Origin: Limisphaerales bacterium
GTDB lineage: Bacteria > Verrucomicrobiota > Verrucomicrobiae > Limisphaerales > UBA11358
Length of the DNA stretch: 9,746 nt
Direction of reading: 5' to 3'
Assembly (NCBI GenBank): GCA_003152145.1
Contig: PLZL01000373.1
Location: 423-10,168 of the forward strand
Under the pieces are notes generated by a model. That model ran no database searches. It saw only the letters and a list, made by a program, of their open reading frames with translations, and was not told the origin of the DNA. Shown piece after piece: positions 1 through 6,871 of this stretch. Position 1 is the first letter of the stretch. Each line of letters begins with the position of its first letter. A program made the position numbers and the translations under genes.

Positions 1-1
1 C

Positions 2-268
2 ATCGTGCGGACGAACAAGCGGCTGGCGCGCGCCCAAACGCGCATCGCCAATTTGCAGGAGGAAATCCACGAGTATTACTGGAATTTCATCGTGACGAGC
101 GACCTGCTGGAATTGCGCAACATCGCGACGGTGGCGGAGTTAATTGTGCGTTGCGCCTCGATGCGGCCGGAAAGCCGCGGGCTCCATTACAATCTGGATT
201 ATCCGCACCCGAATCCCGACTGGGCGCAGCGCGACACGATGCTGCAAAAATCACTTGGGCGTTCTTAA
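2..268 (+). CDS. nadB: L-aspartate oxidase, C-terminal end (partial)
   Basis: This is the last 88 residues of L-aspartate oxidase, the FAD enzyme that converts L-aspartate to iminoaspartate in the first step of de novo NAD synthesis in the cytoplasm. The frame is open to the left window edge, so the start lies outside; the GTG at 5 is an internal valine codon. The visible part is the helical C-terminal domain typical of NadB: a helix containing [14 protein letters not shown], then [15 protein letters not shown], then the family hallmark [12 protein letters not shown] (residues about 57-68), in which the Arg of SRGxHY is the conserved C-terminal arginine. It ends at TAA 266-268. The last 18 bases overlap the end of the opposing gene, so there is no room for a separate terminator. 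Identity is secure from these motifs; the flavin-binding N-terminus is not in view. Confidence 0.93.
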   Translation: MVRTNKRLARAQTRIANLQEEIHEYYWNFIVTSDLLELRNIATVAELIVRCASMRPESRGLHYNLDYPHPNPDWAQRDTMLQKSLGRS

Positions 269-805
269 CGAATCGAGCGTGGTTTTTGCCTGTTCGATCA
301 GCTTGGCCAGTTGAGTCCATTGATCCGACGCGAGCGGAATTCTGGGGCCGTCATCGTATTGCAGGAAAGTCCGGATGCCGCCCTGCTGCTTGTTGCCGAA
401 AGCGATCAATTGCAGACCGGACTTGGTGGTGAAGGTCGCCTCAAAACCGGGCAGTGCAGTCACACCGTAGGTGATTTTGCCGATGAAATCCATGCCGTTG
501 AGCAGCGAATCCAGTTCGTCATAATCCACAATGGCCAATCCCCGCCGCTGGTTCACTTCAATTTCAACGGCGATGCCATAATCTTTGTGGCCGGTGGCGG
601 CGCTTGAGGATTCCTTGCAGCGCACGGAAACAATGGCGGCACCTGTGGAAACCGACCCGACCGGGCCGAAGCCCTTGACGATGACCACCCCGGTCTGCGA
701 CTCAAAAATCCCGATCTCGGTCTTGAGCGCGTTGGTGTCCTGCGCGTGCGCGGCAAAGGCCAGCACGCAGCCAGCGGCAATCAAAACAACGCAAAATTTA
801 CGCAT
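251..805 (-). CDS. Secreted hypothetical protein, 184 aa
   Basis: I do not recognise the family. The protein begins with a clear signal peptide: MRK, a hydrophobic core (about residues 5-19) and an AHA-QD cleavage site near residue 22, so it is probably exported. The mature part (about 162 residues) has alternating beta-like segments, for example [15 protein letters not shown] and [14 protein letters not shown], and a polar C-terminal helix around [16 protein letters not shown]. No catalytic motif, lipobox cysteine or further membrane segment is visible. The ATG at 805-803 has a good GGAG Shine-Dalgarno six bases upstream (minus-strand reading), which supports this start. It converges with nadB and overlaps its last 18 bases. 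It stands alone on its strand, with its promoter presumably in the 806-1409 gap. The gene is probably real; its function is unknown. Confidence 0.75.
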   Translation of the reverse strand: MRKFCVVLIAAGCVLAFAAHAQDTNALKTEIGIFESQTGVVIVKGFGPVGSVSTGAAIVSVRCKESSSAATGHKDYGIAVEIEVNQRRGLAIVDYDELDSLLNGMDFIGKITYGVTALPGFEATFTTKSGLQLIAFGNKQQGGIRTFLQYDDGPRIPLASDQWTQLAKLIEQAKTTLDSLRTPK

Positions 806-964
806 AATCCGCTCCGATTAGAGAATGTTGGTTTCACGGTTCATGTCTTCAAACTCCGGCGGAAGAAAAAAGTTGCGTGGAATGGTGGCCTGCCGAGCCG
901 AAGCTTGAAGCGCAACGCTGAACGAAAGTTTCAACCCGCCTTCGTGCTGCGCACTCCGGCGCGG

Positions 965-1001
965 CAGTCTTCGCTCGGCTCTGCGCTGCAAGCGAAGACT
1001 G
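965..1001. repeat. Perfect 11-bp inverted repeat (hairpin)
   Basis: CAGTCTTCGCT at 965-975 pairs exactly with AGCGAAGACTG at 991-1001 across a 15-base GC-rich loop. There is no T tract on either side, so it is not an ordinary intrinsic terminator. It sits about 160 bases upstream of the start of the minus-strand gene. The size and GC content fit a REP-like dispersed intergenic element, which is inference from a single copy. Confidence 0.55.
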
Positions 1002-1076
1002 GTGCGCGCTGCAGGGTTCCAACCTGCAAATTGAGGTGTTTCCAACGGTTGCCCGTTGCCGCTTGTTGCAAGCGTT

Positions 1077-1105
1077 TGTGTCATTCATCGCAACGGGATG
1101 ACACA
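1077..1105. repeat. 8-bp inverted repeat TGTGTCAT/ATGACACA
   Basis: TGTGTCAT at 1077-1084 is mirrored by ATGACACA at 1098-1105 with a 13-base spacer. Each arm contains the GTGTC pentamer that recurs downstream at 1169-1250, here in opposite orientations, so this could be a paired protein-binding site of the same kind rather than an RNA hairpin. Confidence 0.45.
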
Positions 1106-1168
1106 CAAAACACCAATCAAGTCAAGGCTTTTCTTTGCATCTAGCGGCGAAGCGTGACGGATAAATTC

Positions 1169-1250
1169 GTGTCAGGTTGTGTCAACCTGCAAGTGTGTGT
1201 CGGAAGTGTGTCAGAGACAAAATCCGGTCAGTTTTGTGTCAGGCTGTGTC
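1169..1250. repeat. GTGTC repeat cluster upstream of the DUF72 gene
   Basis: Six GTGTC pentamers lie on the plus strand, starting at 1169, 1179, 1197, 1208, 1236 and 1246. The first and last pairs form a 15-base direct repeat, GTGTCAGGyTGTGTC (1169-1183 and 1236-1250), with one mismatch. Within the first, CAGGTT (1173-1178) and AACCTG (1184-1189) make a six-base dyad around a GTGTC. The spacing of 10 or 11 bases within pairs would place neighbouring copies on the same face of the helix, as expected for cooperative binding. A regulatory role is inference. Confidence 0.45.
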
Positions 1251-1409
1251 GGCGGCAGGGGGCGGGGGAGGCTCGCCGGCGGCAGAGTGAGACGACTCGA
1301 CCGATTCATCCGCGCGGAAATTTTTACCAAAAGGGCCAAGTGGTGAACGCCGCTTCGGATGATTTCTGCAACGAGTTGACTTCGTTTCTCGACAGCGACA
1401 GGCTTTCGC

Positions 1410-2351
1410 ATGGCCTTTGACCGTGACCAGATGAGAAAAAAGGCGGCGGCACTCGCCGCCAAAGGCGTGTATGTCGGCACATCCAGTTGGAAATACGAAG
1501 GCTGGTTTGGGCAGCTTTACACGCCGGCTCGTTATGAGTATCGCGGCAAAGTCGCCAAGACGCGCTTTGAGCAGGACTGTTTGAATGAATATGCGGAAGT
1601 TTTCAAAACGGTGAGCGTGGATGCCGCGTATTACACGTTTCCACGCCCGGAGTATCTCCAGAAACTGGCGGACGCCGTGCCCGATGATTTCCGTTTCGGC
1701 TTCAAGGTGACAGACACGGTGACGATCAAAAAGTTTCCAAACTTGGCACGGTTTGGCGCGAAGGCCGGGCAATCGAACCAGGATTTTCTCAACGCGGACC
1801 TGTTCGCAACAGCGTTTCTCAAACCGTGCGAAGAAATTCGCAGCAAGGTCGGCGTGCTCATGTTTGAGTTCACAAGATTCTGGCCGAGCGACTACAAACA
1901 CGGGCACGATTTCGTCAATGACCTCGACGGATTTCTCCGCAAGCTGCCGAAGGGCTGGCCCTACGCGATTGAAATGCGCAACAAGCACTGGCTGACACCT
2001 GAATACTTTGGCTATCTGGCCCGGCGCGGCGTCACGCACGTTTTCAATTCATGGGATGCGATGCTACCCGTCAGCGAACAGATGGCAATGCCGGGCAGCC
2101 AAACCAATCCGCGCCTGCTGGCCGCGCGATTCCTGCTAAAGCCAGGCCGCAAATACGATGAGGCGGTAAAGACATTCCAGCCATACGACAAGGTAAAGGA
2201 AATGAACCCAGAGGCACGCGAGGCGGGCAGGGCGTTGATTGCCGAGGGAAAAGCAGCCGGGCCGGATCGCAAGACTTTCATTTACGTGAACAATCGGCTT
2301 GAGGGCAACGCGCTCGAAACAATTGACGGCATGGTTTCTGGTATCGAATAA
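1410..2351 (+). CDS. DUF72 (YecE-like) TIM-barrel protein
   Basis: The 313-residue protein belongs to the DUF72/YecE family, predicted TIM-barrel cytoplasmic proteins whose biochemical role is not established. Family landmarks occur in order: VGTSSWKYEGWFG at residues 22-34, the NEYAEVFKTVSVDAAYYTFP segment at 59-78 (usual pattern: hFxxVExxxxFY..P), DFRFGFKV at 93-100, KVGVLMFEF at 146-154, YAIEMRNKHWL at 185-195, and the C-terminal YVNNRLEGNALETI at 292-305. The length is in the upper part of the family range. ATG 1410 is chosen because an in-frame stop lies at 1377-1379 and the N-terminal helix runs on from it; ATG 1431 is a possible alternative. The Shine-Dalgarno is weak (GACAGG). It has no operon partner: both neighbours lie on the other strand or are separated by gaps. 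Confidence 0.92.
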   Translation: MAFDRDQMRKKAAALAAKGVYVGTSSWKYEGWFGQLYTPARYEYRGKVAKTRFEQDCLNEYAEVFKTVSVDAAYYTFPRPEYLQKLADAVPDDFRFGFKVTDTVTIKKFPNLARFGAKAGQSNQDFLNADLFATAFLKPCEEIRSKVGVLMFEFTRFWPSDYKHGHDFVNDLDGFLRKLPKGWPYAIEMRNKHWLTPEYFGYLARRGVTHVFNSWDAMLPVSEQMAMPGSQTNPRLLAARFLLKPGRKYDEAVKTFQPYDKVKEMNPEAREAGRALIAEGKAAGPDRKTFIYVNNRLEGNALETIDGMVSGIE

Positions 2352-2356
2352 CTCGA

Positions 2357-2381
2357 TCTGTCCTTATTCCAGCCGGACAGA
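2357..2381. terminator. 7-bp stem-loop just after the DUF72 stop
   Basis: TCTGTCC (2357-2363) pairs with GGACAGA (2375-2381) around an 11-base loop, six bases after the DUF72 stop codon. No T run follows on the plus strand, and only a short TTT context exists on the minus strand. It could be a weak or bidirectional terminator between converging transcripts. Confidence 0.3.
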
Positions 2382-2597
2382 AAGATGCCGGTGCGGTTTC
2401 AGCCGATACAGGCCGGCGATTATGACAGCGGGGCCAAGTAAGGCGGCTGTGGCTGGCTCTGGAACATCGGAGACAGAAACGGAGGTGATCGCAAACTCGC
2501 CATCGCGCCCGTTGACAAAGCTGGTGCTGTTGATGACCAGCGTTTGAATGTTCGCGTCATCACTCCAAACGCCGATGAATAAATGGCACATGAACAT
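2364..2597 (-). pseudogene. Orphan PEP-CTERM sorting tail (5'-truncated gene)
   Basis: The 77-residue frame ends in a textbook PEP-CTERM signal: VPEP at about residues 45-48, a hydrophobic segment (ATAALLGPAVIIAGLY) and a basic tail with RLKPHRH. These signals direct exported proteins to the exosortase system for processing at the cell surface. The preceding residues (FIGVWSDD, then TLVINST, then GEFAITSVSVSD) resemble the end of the beta-sandwich domain that usually precedes this tail. No signal peptide or full domain exists: an in-frame stop lies three codons upstream of the ATG, and no continuation was found in other frames. The gene has therefore probably lost its 5' part. A genuine 77-residue protein is less likely, because such proteins need an N-terminal export signal. 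Confidence 0.65.
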
Positions 2598-2602
2598 TGA
2601 AG

Positions 2603-2640
2603 GTCATTCATTATAATAATTAAATTACTTGGATTTGACG
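2603..2640 (+). promoter_or_regulatory. AT-rich island with perfect -10 (TATAAT) before the TPR gene
   Basis: A consensus TATAAT at 2612-2617 lies within the palindrome ATTATAAT (2610-2617) and is followed by the dyad TAATT-A-AATTA (2617-2627). No good -35 is found 17 bases upstream. A TTGACG occurs downstream at 2635-2640, but the hexamer at the right distance from it is poor. The location, about 55 bases ahead of the TPR start, fits a promoter. Confidence 0.35.
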
Positions 2641-2671
2641 CGGCAGTGAAACTGTTAAAGAATGAGCAGGC

Positions 2672-3439
2672 ATGAGATCGAGTTTCGTTTCTATTGTGTC
2701 CTGCGCAACTCTTCTGGCATGGTCGGCGGTTGCTTCTGATCAAGATGTGCAAGCAGTGGAGGCCTTGAATAAGCGGATATTGCAGCTCCATCAACAGGGG
2801 CAAAATGCGGAGGCATTGGCCTTGGCGATCAAGGCGTTGAGATTATCCGAAGATACTTTAGGGCCGGAGCATCCAGCGACAGCCGATTGTCTGAACGATT
2901 TAGGCGGGATGTATCAAAGTTTGGGTGACTACACCAACGCAGAAACAATGTTCGAACGCGGGCTGGCCATTCGGGAGAAAGTTCTCGGCCCGGAGCATCA
3001 ATATACGGCGCGTAATCTCATGAATTTGGGGTCGGTTTATAGGCAGATGGGTAAATTTACCAAGGCCGAGCCACTCCTGTTGCGCGCACTCGCCATCAAC
3101 CAAAAGGTTCTTGGAGTAGGAGCCAAGGATACGGCCACAAGTTTGTCTCATCTGGGAATTCTTTATCATGACATGGGGGATTCTGCCAAAGCAGAATCTT
3201 ACGCCGAACAGGCTTTGGCCATCAGCCAGAAGGTATGGACTGCTGCCTGCCGTTGTTATGGCCGGAGCATTCATCGTCAATTCGCAGGGGCCAATCCAGT
3301 AATTGAATCATTTATCCAATTTTCTGAGCATTCGTGGTTGCTGGCTCGTAATCTTCCAACAAGGGAATTTTCATCAAGGCGCGCTTGGCATAGGCGCGAT
3401 GGACCGCCTTGCTGTTGTGACCCAACGCCTCCTTCGTGA
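2672..3439 (+). CDS. Secreted TPR protein, truncated after four repeats
   Basis: The protein starts with a signal peptide (hydrophobic residues 6-20, AVA-SD cleavage near 21), so it is exported. Residues about 28-187 are four tetratricopeptide repeats of the 42-residue kinesin-light-chain type. Each has a first helix with a pattern like DLGGMYQSLGDYTNAE and a second like LAIREKVLGPEH; the GPEH linker appears at residues 64-67 and 106-109. TPRs mediate protein-protein contacts, and the partner is unknown. The repeat register stops abruptly at Lys187-Val188 (base about 3235). The remaining 67 residues have no TPR character and are rich in Cys, Arg and Pro, typical of reading into foreign sequence. 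GCCGGAGCAT at 3261-3270 looks like the next GPEH linker in another frame, suggesting a small rearrangement. Relatives often continue with more repeats or a CHAT protease domain, absent here. It is probably a broken gene. Confidence 0.75.
   Translation: MRSSFVSIVSCATLLAWSAVASDQDVQAVEALNKRILQLHQQGQNAEALALAIKALRLSEDTLGPEHPATADCLNDLGGMYQSLGDYTNAETMFERGLAIREKVLGPEHQYTARNLMNLGSVYRQMGKFTKAEPLLLRALAINQKVLGVGAKDTATSLSHLGILYHDMGDSAKAESYAEQALAISQKVWTAACRCYGRSIHRQFAGANPVIESFIQFSEHSWLLARNLPTREFSSRRAWHRRDGPPCCCDPTPPS
3312..3437 (-). pseudogene. C-terminal remnant of a tyrosine-recombinase-like integrase
   Basis: Reading the minus strand down to TAA at 3314-3312 gives about 41 residues containing EALGHNSKAVHRAYAKRA and then PLLEDYE. 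This matches the C-terminal signature of tyrosine recombinases (LGHxS, followed by the Tyr of the YAK segment, which would be the nucleophile) in the form used by integrases of planctomycetes and verrucomicrobia, as I recall it. The catalytic Arg-Lys-His box and everything upstream are missing; to the right the sequence changes at about 3435 into a plus-strand DnaE fragment. It is read as a relic of an integrated element. The short length makes the assignment moderate. Confidence 0.5.
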
Positions 3440-3593
3440 AGTAAAAGCGTCTCTGGCCAAACGCGGCGTCACCGTGGACTTGAACGCGCTTGAGCCGTGG
3501 CAAGACCCGCAGGTTTGGGAAATGATTTCCGGCGGCGCGCGGGCCATGCATCACATCGAAAGCCCGGCAATGACCGCCCTGTGTCGGCAGTGC
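3435..3593 (+). pseudogene. Middle fragment of a DnaE-type DNA polymerase III alpha subunit
   Basis: An open stretch of about 53 residues contains REVKASLAKRG, LNALEPWQDPQVWEMI and ARAMHHIESPAMTALCRQ. The xxxIESPAM motif and the preceding acidic DPxVW segment match the part of the bacterial C-family polymerase catalytic region where E. coli-type and error-prone DnaE proteins carry GxFQxES. Both ends are abrupt: at the left it abuts the antisense integrase relic, and at the right homology stops after CRQC, about 60 bases before the hydrolase start. The open frame around it runs from 3303 to 3653, but the flanking residues are not DnaE-like. It is a gene fragment with no expected activity, related in origin to the two DnaE tail fragments further right. 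Confidence 0.6.
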
Positions 3594-3649
3594 ACGCCGT
3601 GCAATCAGTTTGCGGGCAGCGGGGAATTGAACGATAGTCACTCTAAGCT

Positions 3650-6600
3650 GTGATTAGCATTTTGAGAAAAGCCGCCCCGCTCGTCGGGGCGATGCTGGTT
3701 TGTGGCCGTGGCGCGCAGGACGCGGACGTGGTGATTGACCGGGCGCAAACTTTTCAGACGATTGAAGGTTGGGGTCACGGCGGCGGTGTTCTCGGCGGGA
3801 CGACCGGAGCGGCCACCATGTTGTCGCCGTCGCTGGCCGACCCGGTGAATCATCAGTATCTGGATTTTGTGGTGGATGATCTGGGGCTGACGGGAACGCG
3901 GACTTGGGAAGTCGGCCCGCGCATTGACGGAACCGGCAACGACCACGGTGATTGCGATGTCGTTGACTGGAACTTGTTCGAGAGCGACACGCTGCACGCG
4001 CAGGATGCCGGTTATCTGGTTTATTATCAGAATCGGATCGTCGCAAAAGGGTATCCGTCTTCGATCTATTCAAGTCCCGGTTATCCAACGCACGCATCCG
4101 ACTTGAAGCCGTGGGTGATGAATCATCCGGGCGAGCGGGCGCAGCAAATCTGGGCGAGCGCGCTGTTTTGCAGAACCAACTACGGGTTGAACATCAATTA
4201 CGGCGTGATTTACAACGAGCCGTCAATCGCGTCCACGATTCTGGCGGACGACATCAAGGCGCTCGGCCCGCGATTCGCCGCGCACGGCCTGACGACGCGG
4301 TCGCAATATGCCGAAGCCGTCGCGCCGCAGACGGATTGGAATTACATCACGCCGGAATTAAGCGATCCCGATATGTGGCAGTCTGTCGGACGAATTTCAT
4401 TTCACAATTACGGCACGGCTGATCCGTATCGGACTTACTTGCGCGATTTTGGAAAAGCGAAAGGTCTCACGACGGCTCAGACGGAAATGGGCAATCCCAC
4501 CTTCGACGATTTGTTCAACGATCTTGTCCTCGCCGGCGTTTCATATTGGGAAGTGGCATACAGCGCGAGCCTCACGCTCGTTCCGAATGCGGGACTGACT
4601 GCGTTCACGCCAGCGTCCACTTATTTTCGCCTCCGCGAATTGATGCACTACGTCTGTCCAGGCGCGGTGCGAATCGGCACCGCTGCGAGCGATCCTTTGT
4701 TTCGTGTCCTCGCGTTTTCGGAAAGCGGAAAAATCACGACCGTCATCGAGAACACTTCGGGTTCGGCGCAAACGGTCAATTTGAGCGGGTTGCCGCCGGG
4801 CAGTTACGGCCTGTCGAAAGCGGGGGTGGGCGCGACTTCATTTCAAGAACTTGGCATCCGCATGGTGGCGGCAGACGGCACATTGGTGCTGACGAACGTG
4901 GCGGGCGGTTCAGCGGTCACGACATTGTATCCATATTCCGGCACGAATCAGCCGCCCACGATTGAGGTTTGGGGCGCGCGTCCGGGATACATCGTGTCGC
5001 CGACGAACACGGCGACGCTTTCAGTCACGGCCAGCGATCCCGAACTTGACGCGCTGACCTATCGCTGGTCGGTGACGAATCAACCGGCGGGAGCGAACGC
5101 GGTGTTCGAAAATTCAAACGCTGCCACAACGGTCGTCAACGGATTGACCGTGGCCGGTATTTACATTTTCAACGTGAACGTGAGCGACGGAACGAACATT
5201 TCGTCGAAGCAAGTGTATCTGGCCGTCTATGATTCCAATCCGCCGCCGGTTCTGGGCCAGACGGGATTCCGAATCGCCGCGCCTTACGGACTTGTCTTTG
5301 GCGATCCGAGCGGCACGACGCACGCGAATATCGAACTGCCGACTTCGTCCGCGATTGTGCAGGCCGGAATTTCCGACTTGGCGAACAGCAGCTTCAACGG
5401 GCGCGGCACTTGGAGTCTCGTGAGCCAGCCCGCCGGAGCAAACGCGGGCGTGGACGGGACGATTTATATTTTTGTGAGCCTGCGCGCCAACGCCACCAAC
5501 ATGACCGTGCCCGGCGATTATCTTTTTCAGATCAACGTGACCAATCCCGGCCATCCCGATCTCACCGCGCAAATCATCTGCACGGTTAAACCTGCGACTT
5601 CCGCGCCGGTCATCAGTTCCATCACGGCAACGCCGTCCAGCGTGACGCTGCCAACGAACGCGATTCAACTTTCGGCGATGACCAGCGGCTCGACGAACCA
5701 ACCCTTGCGCCATTGGTGGGCGATAAAAACAATTCCCGCCGGCGCGCATCCTCAATTCGATCATCAAGGCGCGACGAACACCGCCGTCAGCAATTTGAAT
5801 CTTCCCGGTAATTATACTTTCACACTGCGCGCTTTCGACGACCTGCACATGACCAATCAGGACAAGACGATTGCCGTCAGCGCCACACCAAGTGCGCCCG
5901 TCATCACCAGCGCGGCGGCGGCTTCCGTCATTGTCGGCACGCCGTTCACTTACACCATCACGGCCAGCGGCAGTCCGGGCGGATTTGGCGCGACAAATTT
6001 GCCGCCGGGTTTGACGTTCAGCAACGGAGTGATATCCGGCGTGCCGACAATCGTCGGAACTTACAACATTCAGATCGGCGCGACCAACGCGACTGGCACG
6101 GGCTACGGCAATCTCGCGTTGACGGTGAAATTGCCGCTGCCGGTCATCACCAGTTCCGCCATCGCGGACGGGTTTGTGAACACGCCTTTCAATTACACAA
6201 TTCAGGCAACCAGCGTCGCTACCAGTTTCAGCGCGAGCGGCCTGCCGTCTGGACTTGTGTTGAATTCCCTCACCGGCGCGATCACCGGCACGCCGACGAA
6301 CACCGGCACTTTCAACACGACAATCACCGCCAATAATTCCACCGGCTCGACCACCAATTCGCTGACGATAATCATTTACGACGGCGTCGCTCCAGCGCCC
6401 GTCATCACGAGCACGCTGACGGCGACGGGAAATTTGTCGGCAAGTTTCAATTATGCAATCACTGCTACAAATTATCCGACGAGCTTTTTTGTGATTGGCC
6501 TGCCGGTCGGACTTTCCTTCGACCCGGCCAGCGGAAGAATTTTCGGAATCCCTTCCGTGACTGGAAATTTTGCCGTCACAATTCGCGCCATCAACAGAAA

Positions 6601-6868
6601 TGGAACGGGCAACGCAAATCTAATTTTGACGATCAATCCCGAACCGCCGCCGAGAATTGATTCATCGGCGATGCAAAACGGATTCGCGCTGTCATTTTTA
6701 ACGCTGACGAACCGGCATTACGCGGTCGAATGGATTGCAAATTTATTGAACACAAACTGGGCGGCACTGACCAATGGAATTCTTGGCAGCGCAACAACCC
6801 AAACCGTGACCGACCCGGCGACAAATTTGCCCGCCCGCTTTTACCGGCTCAAAGTCACGACGCCGTGA
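3650..6868 (+). CDS. Secreted GH30-like glycoside hydrolase with Ig-like repeats
   Basis: The 1072-residue protein has a short signal-like N-terminus (hydrophobic residues 8-19, cleavage likely near Ala22) and is presumably exported. Residues about 33-335 look like a GH30-type clan A barrel: it opens with FQTIEGWGHGGG (35-46), has IYNEP with candidate acid/base Glu190, and QTEMGNP with candidate nucleophile Glu279. A beta-sandwich follows (about 340-430), as in GH30 enzymes. Then come three PKD/Ig-like domains (about 433-525, 528-648, 651-747) and three putative-Ig (He_PIG-like) repeats starting near 749, 830 and 916, each with the pattern PVITS...GLPxGL...GxPT..G. Residues about 1000-1072 are the C-terminal module ending RFYRLKVTTP seen on many verrucomicrobial exported proteins. 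The substrate is unknown; GH30 members act on beta-linked glucans, xylans and glycosylceramides. The GTG start is preceded by an in-frame TAA at 3644-3646 and lacks a Shine-Dalgarno, so the N-terminus may be chimeric. Confidence 0.85.
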   Translation: MISILRKAAPLVGAMLVCGRGAQDADVVIDRAQTFQTIEGWGHGGGVLGGTTGAATMLSPSLADPVNHQYLDFVVDDLGLTGTRTWEVGPRIDGTGNDHGDCDVVDWNLFESDTLHAQDAGYLVYYQNRIVAKGYPSSIYSSPGYPTHASDLKPWVMNHPGERAQQIWASALFCRTNYGLNINYGVIYNEPSIASTILADDIKALGPRFAAHGLTTRSQYAEAVAPQTDWNYITPELSDPDMWQSVGRISFHNYGTADPYRTYLRDFGKAKGLTTAQTEMGNPTFDDLFNDLVLAGVSYWEVAYSASLTLVPNAGLTAFTPASTYFRLRELMHYVCPGAVRIGTAASDPLFRVLAFSESGKITTVIENTSGSAQTVNLSGLPPGSYGLSKAGVGATSFQELGIRMVAADGTLVLTNVAGGSAVTTLYPYSGTNQPPTIEVWGARPGYIVSPTNTATLSVTASDPELDALTYRWSVTNQPAGANAVFENSNAATTVVNGLTVAGIYIFNVNVSDGTNISSKQVYLAVYDSNPPPVLGQTGFRIAAPYGLVFGDPSGTTHANIELPTSSAIVQAGISDLANSSFNGRGTWSLVSQPAGANAGVDGTIYIFVSLRANATNMTVPGDYLFQINVTNPGHPDLTAQIICTVKPATSAPVISSITATPSSVTLPTNAIQLSAMTSGSTNQPLRHWWAIKTIPAGAHPQFDHQGATNTAVSNLNLPGNYTFTLRAFDDLHMTNQDKTIAVSATPSAPVITSAAAASVIVGTPFTYTITASGSPGGFGATNLPPGLTFSNGVISGVPTIVGTYNIQIGATNATGTGYGNLALTVKLPLPVITSSAIADGFVNTPFNYTIQATSVATSFSASGLPSGLVLNSLTGAITGTPTNTGTFNTTITANNSTGSTTNSLTIIIYDGVAPAPVITSTLTATGNLSASFNYAITATNYPTSFFVIGLPVGLSFDPASGRIFGIPSVTGNFAVTIRAINRNGTGNANLILTINPEPPPRIDSSAMQNGFALSFLTLTNRHYAVEWIANLLNTNWAALTNGILGSATTQTVTDPATNLPARFYRLKVTTP

Positions 6869-6871
6869 TTT

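Larger units (their letters stand above)
806..1409. other. 604-base gap between divergent genes, no convincing gene
   Basis: This gap must carry the promoters of the secreted protein to the left and of the DUF72 gene to the right. Short overlapping ORFs occur in several frames, but none has family motifs or a good start, so I leave them out. The block from about 880 to 1110 is GC-rich and contains two inverted repeats; it resembles a dispersed intergenic repeat. The block 1163-1250 holds six GTGTC pentamers. I see no clear -35/-10 pair in the last 150 bases before the DUF72 start. Confidence 0.5.

Noticed and set aside
1154..1420. 88-residue plus-strand frame upstream of DUF72
   Set aside because: Its first half is just the translation of the GTGTC repeats, there is no ribosome site, and it overlaps the DUF72 start out of frame.
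1239..2039. 266-residue open frame on the minus strand
   Set aside because: It lies entirely opposite the DUF72 gene and its upstream region, has no family motif, and is explained by the codon bias of the GC-rich gene on the other strand.
3674..3690. GCCCCG-loop-CGGGGC hairpin followed on the minus strand by TTTT, like an intrinsic terminator
   Set aside because: It lies inside the signal-peptide codons of the hydrolase, and no minus-strand gene ends there; at most it may affect translation initiation.
5114..5848. 244-residue open frame on the minus strand
   Set aside because: It is antisense to the Ig-like domains of the hydrolase, Arg/Gly/His-rich, and without recognisable motifs.
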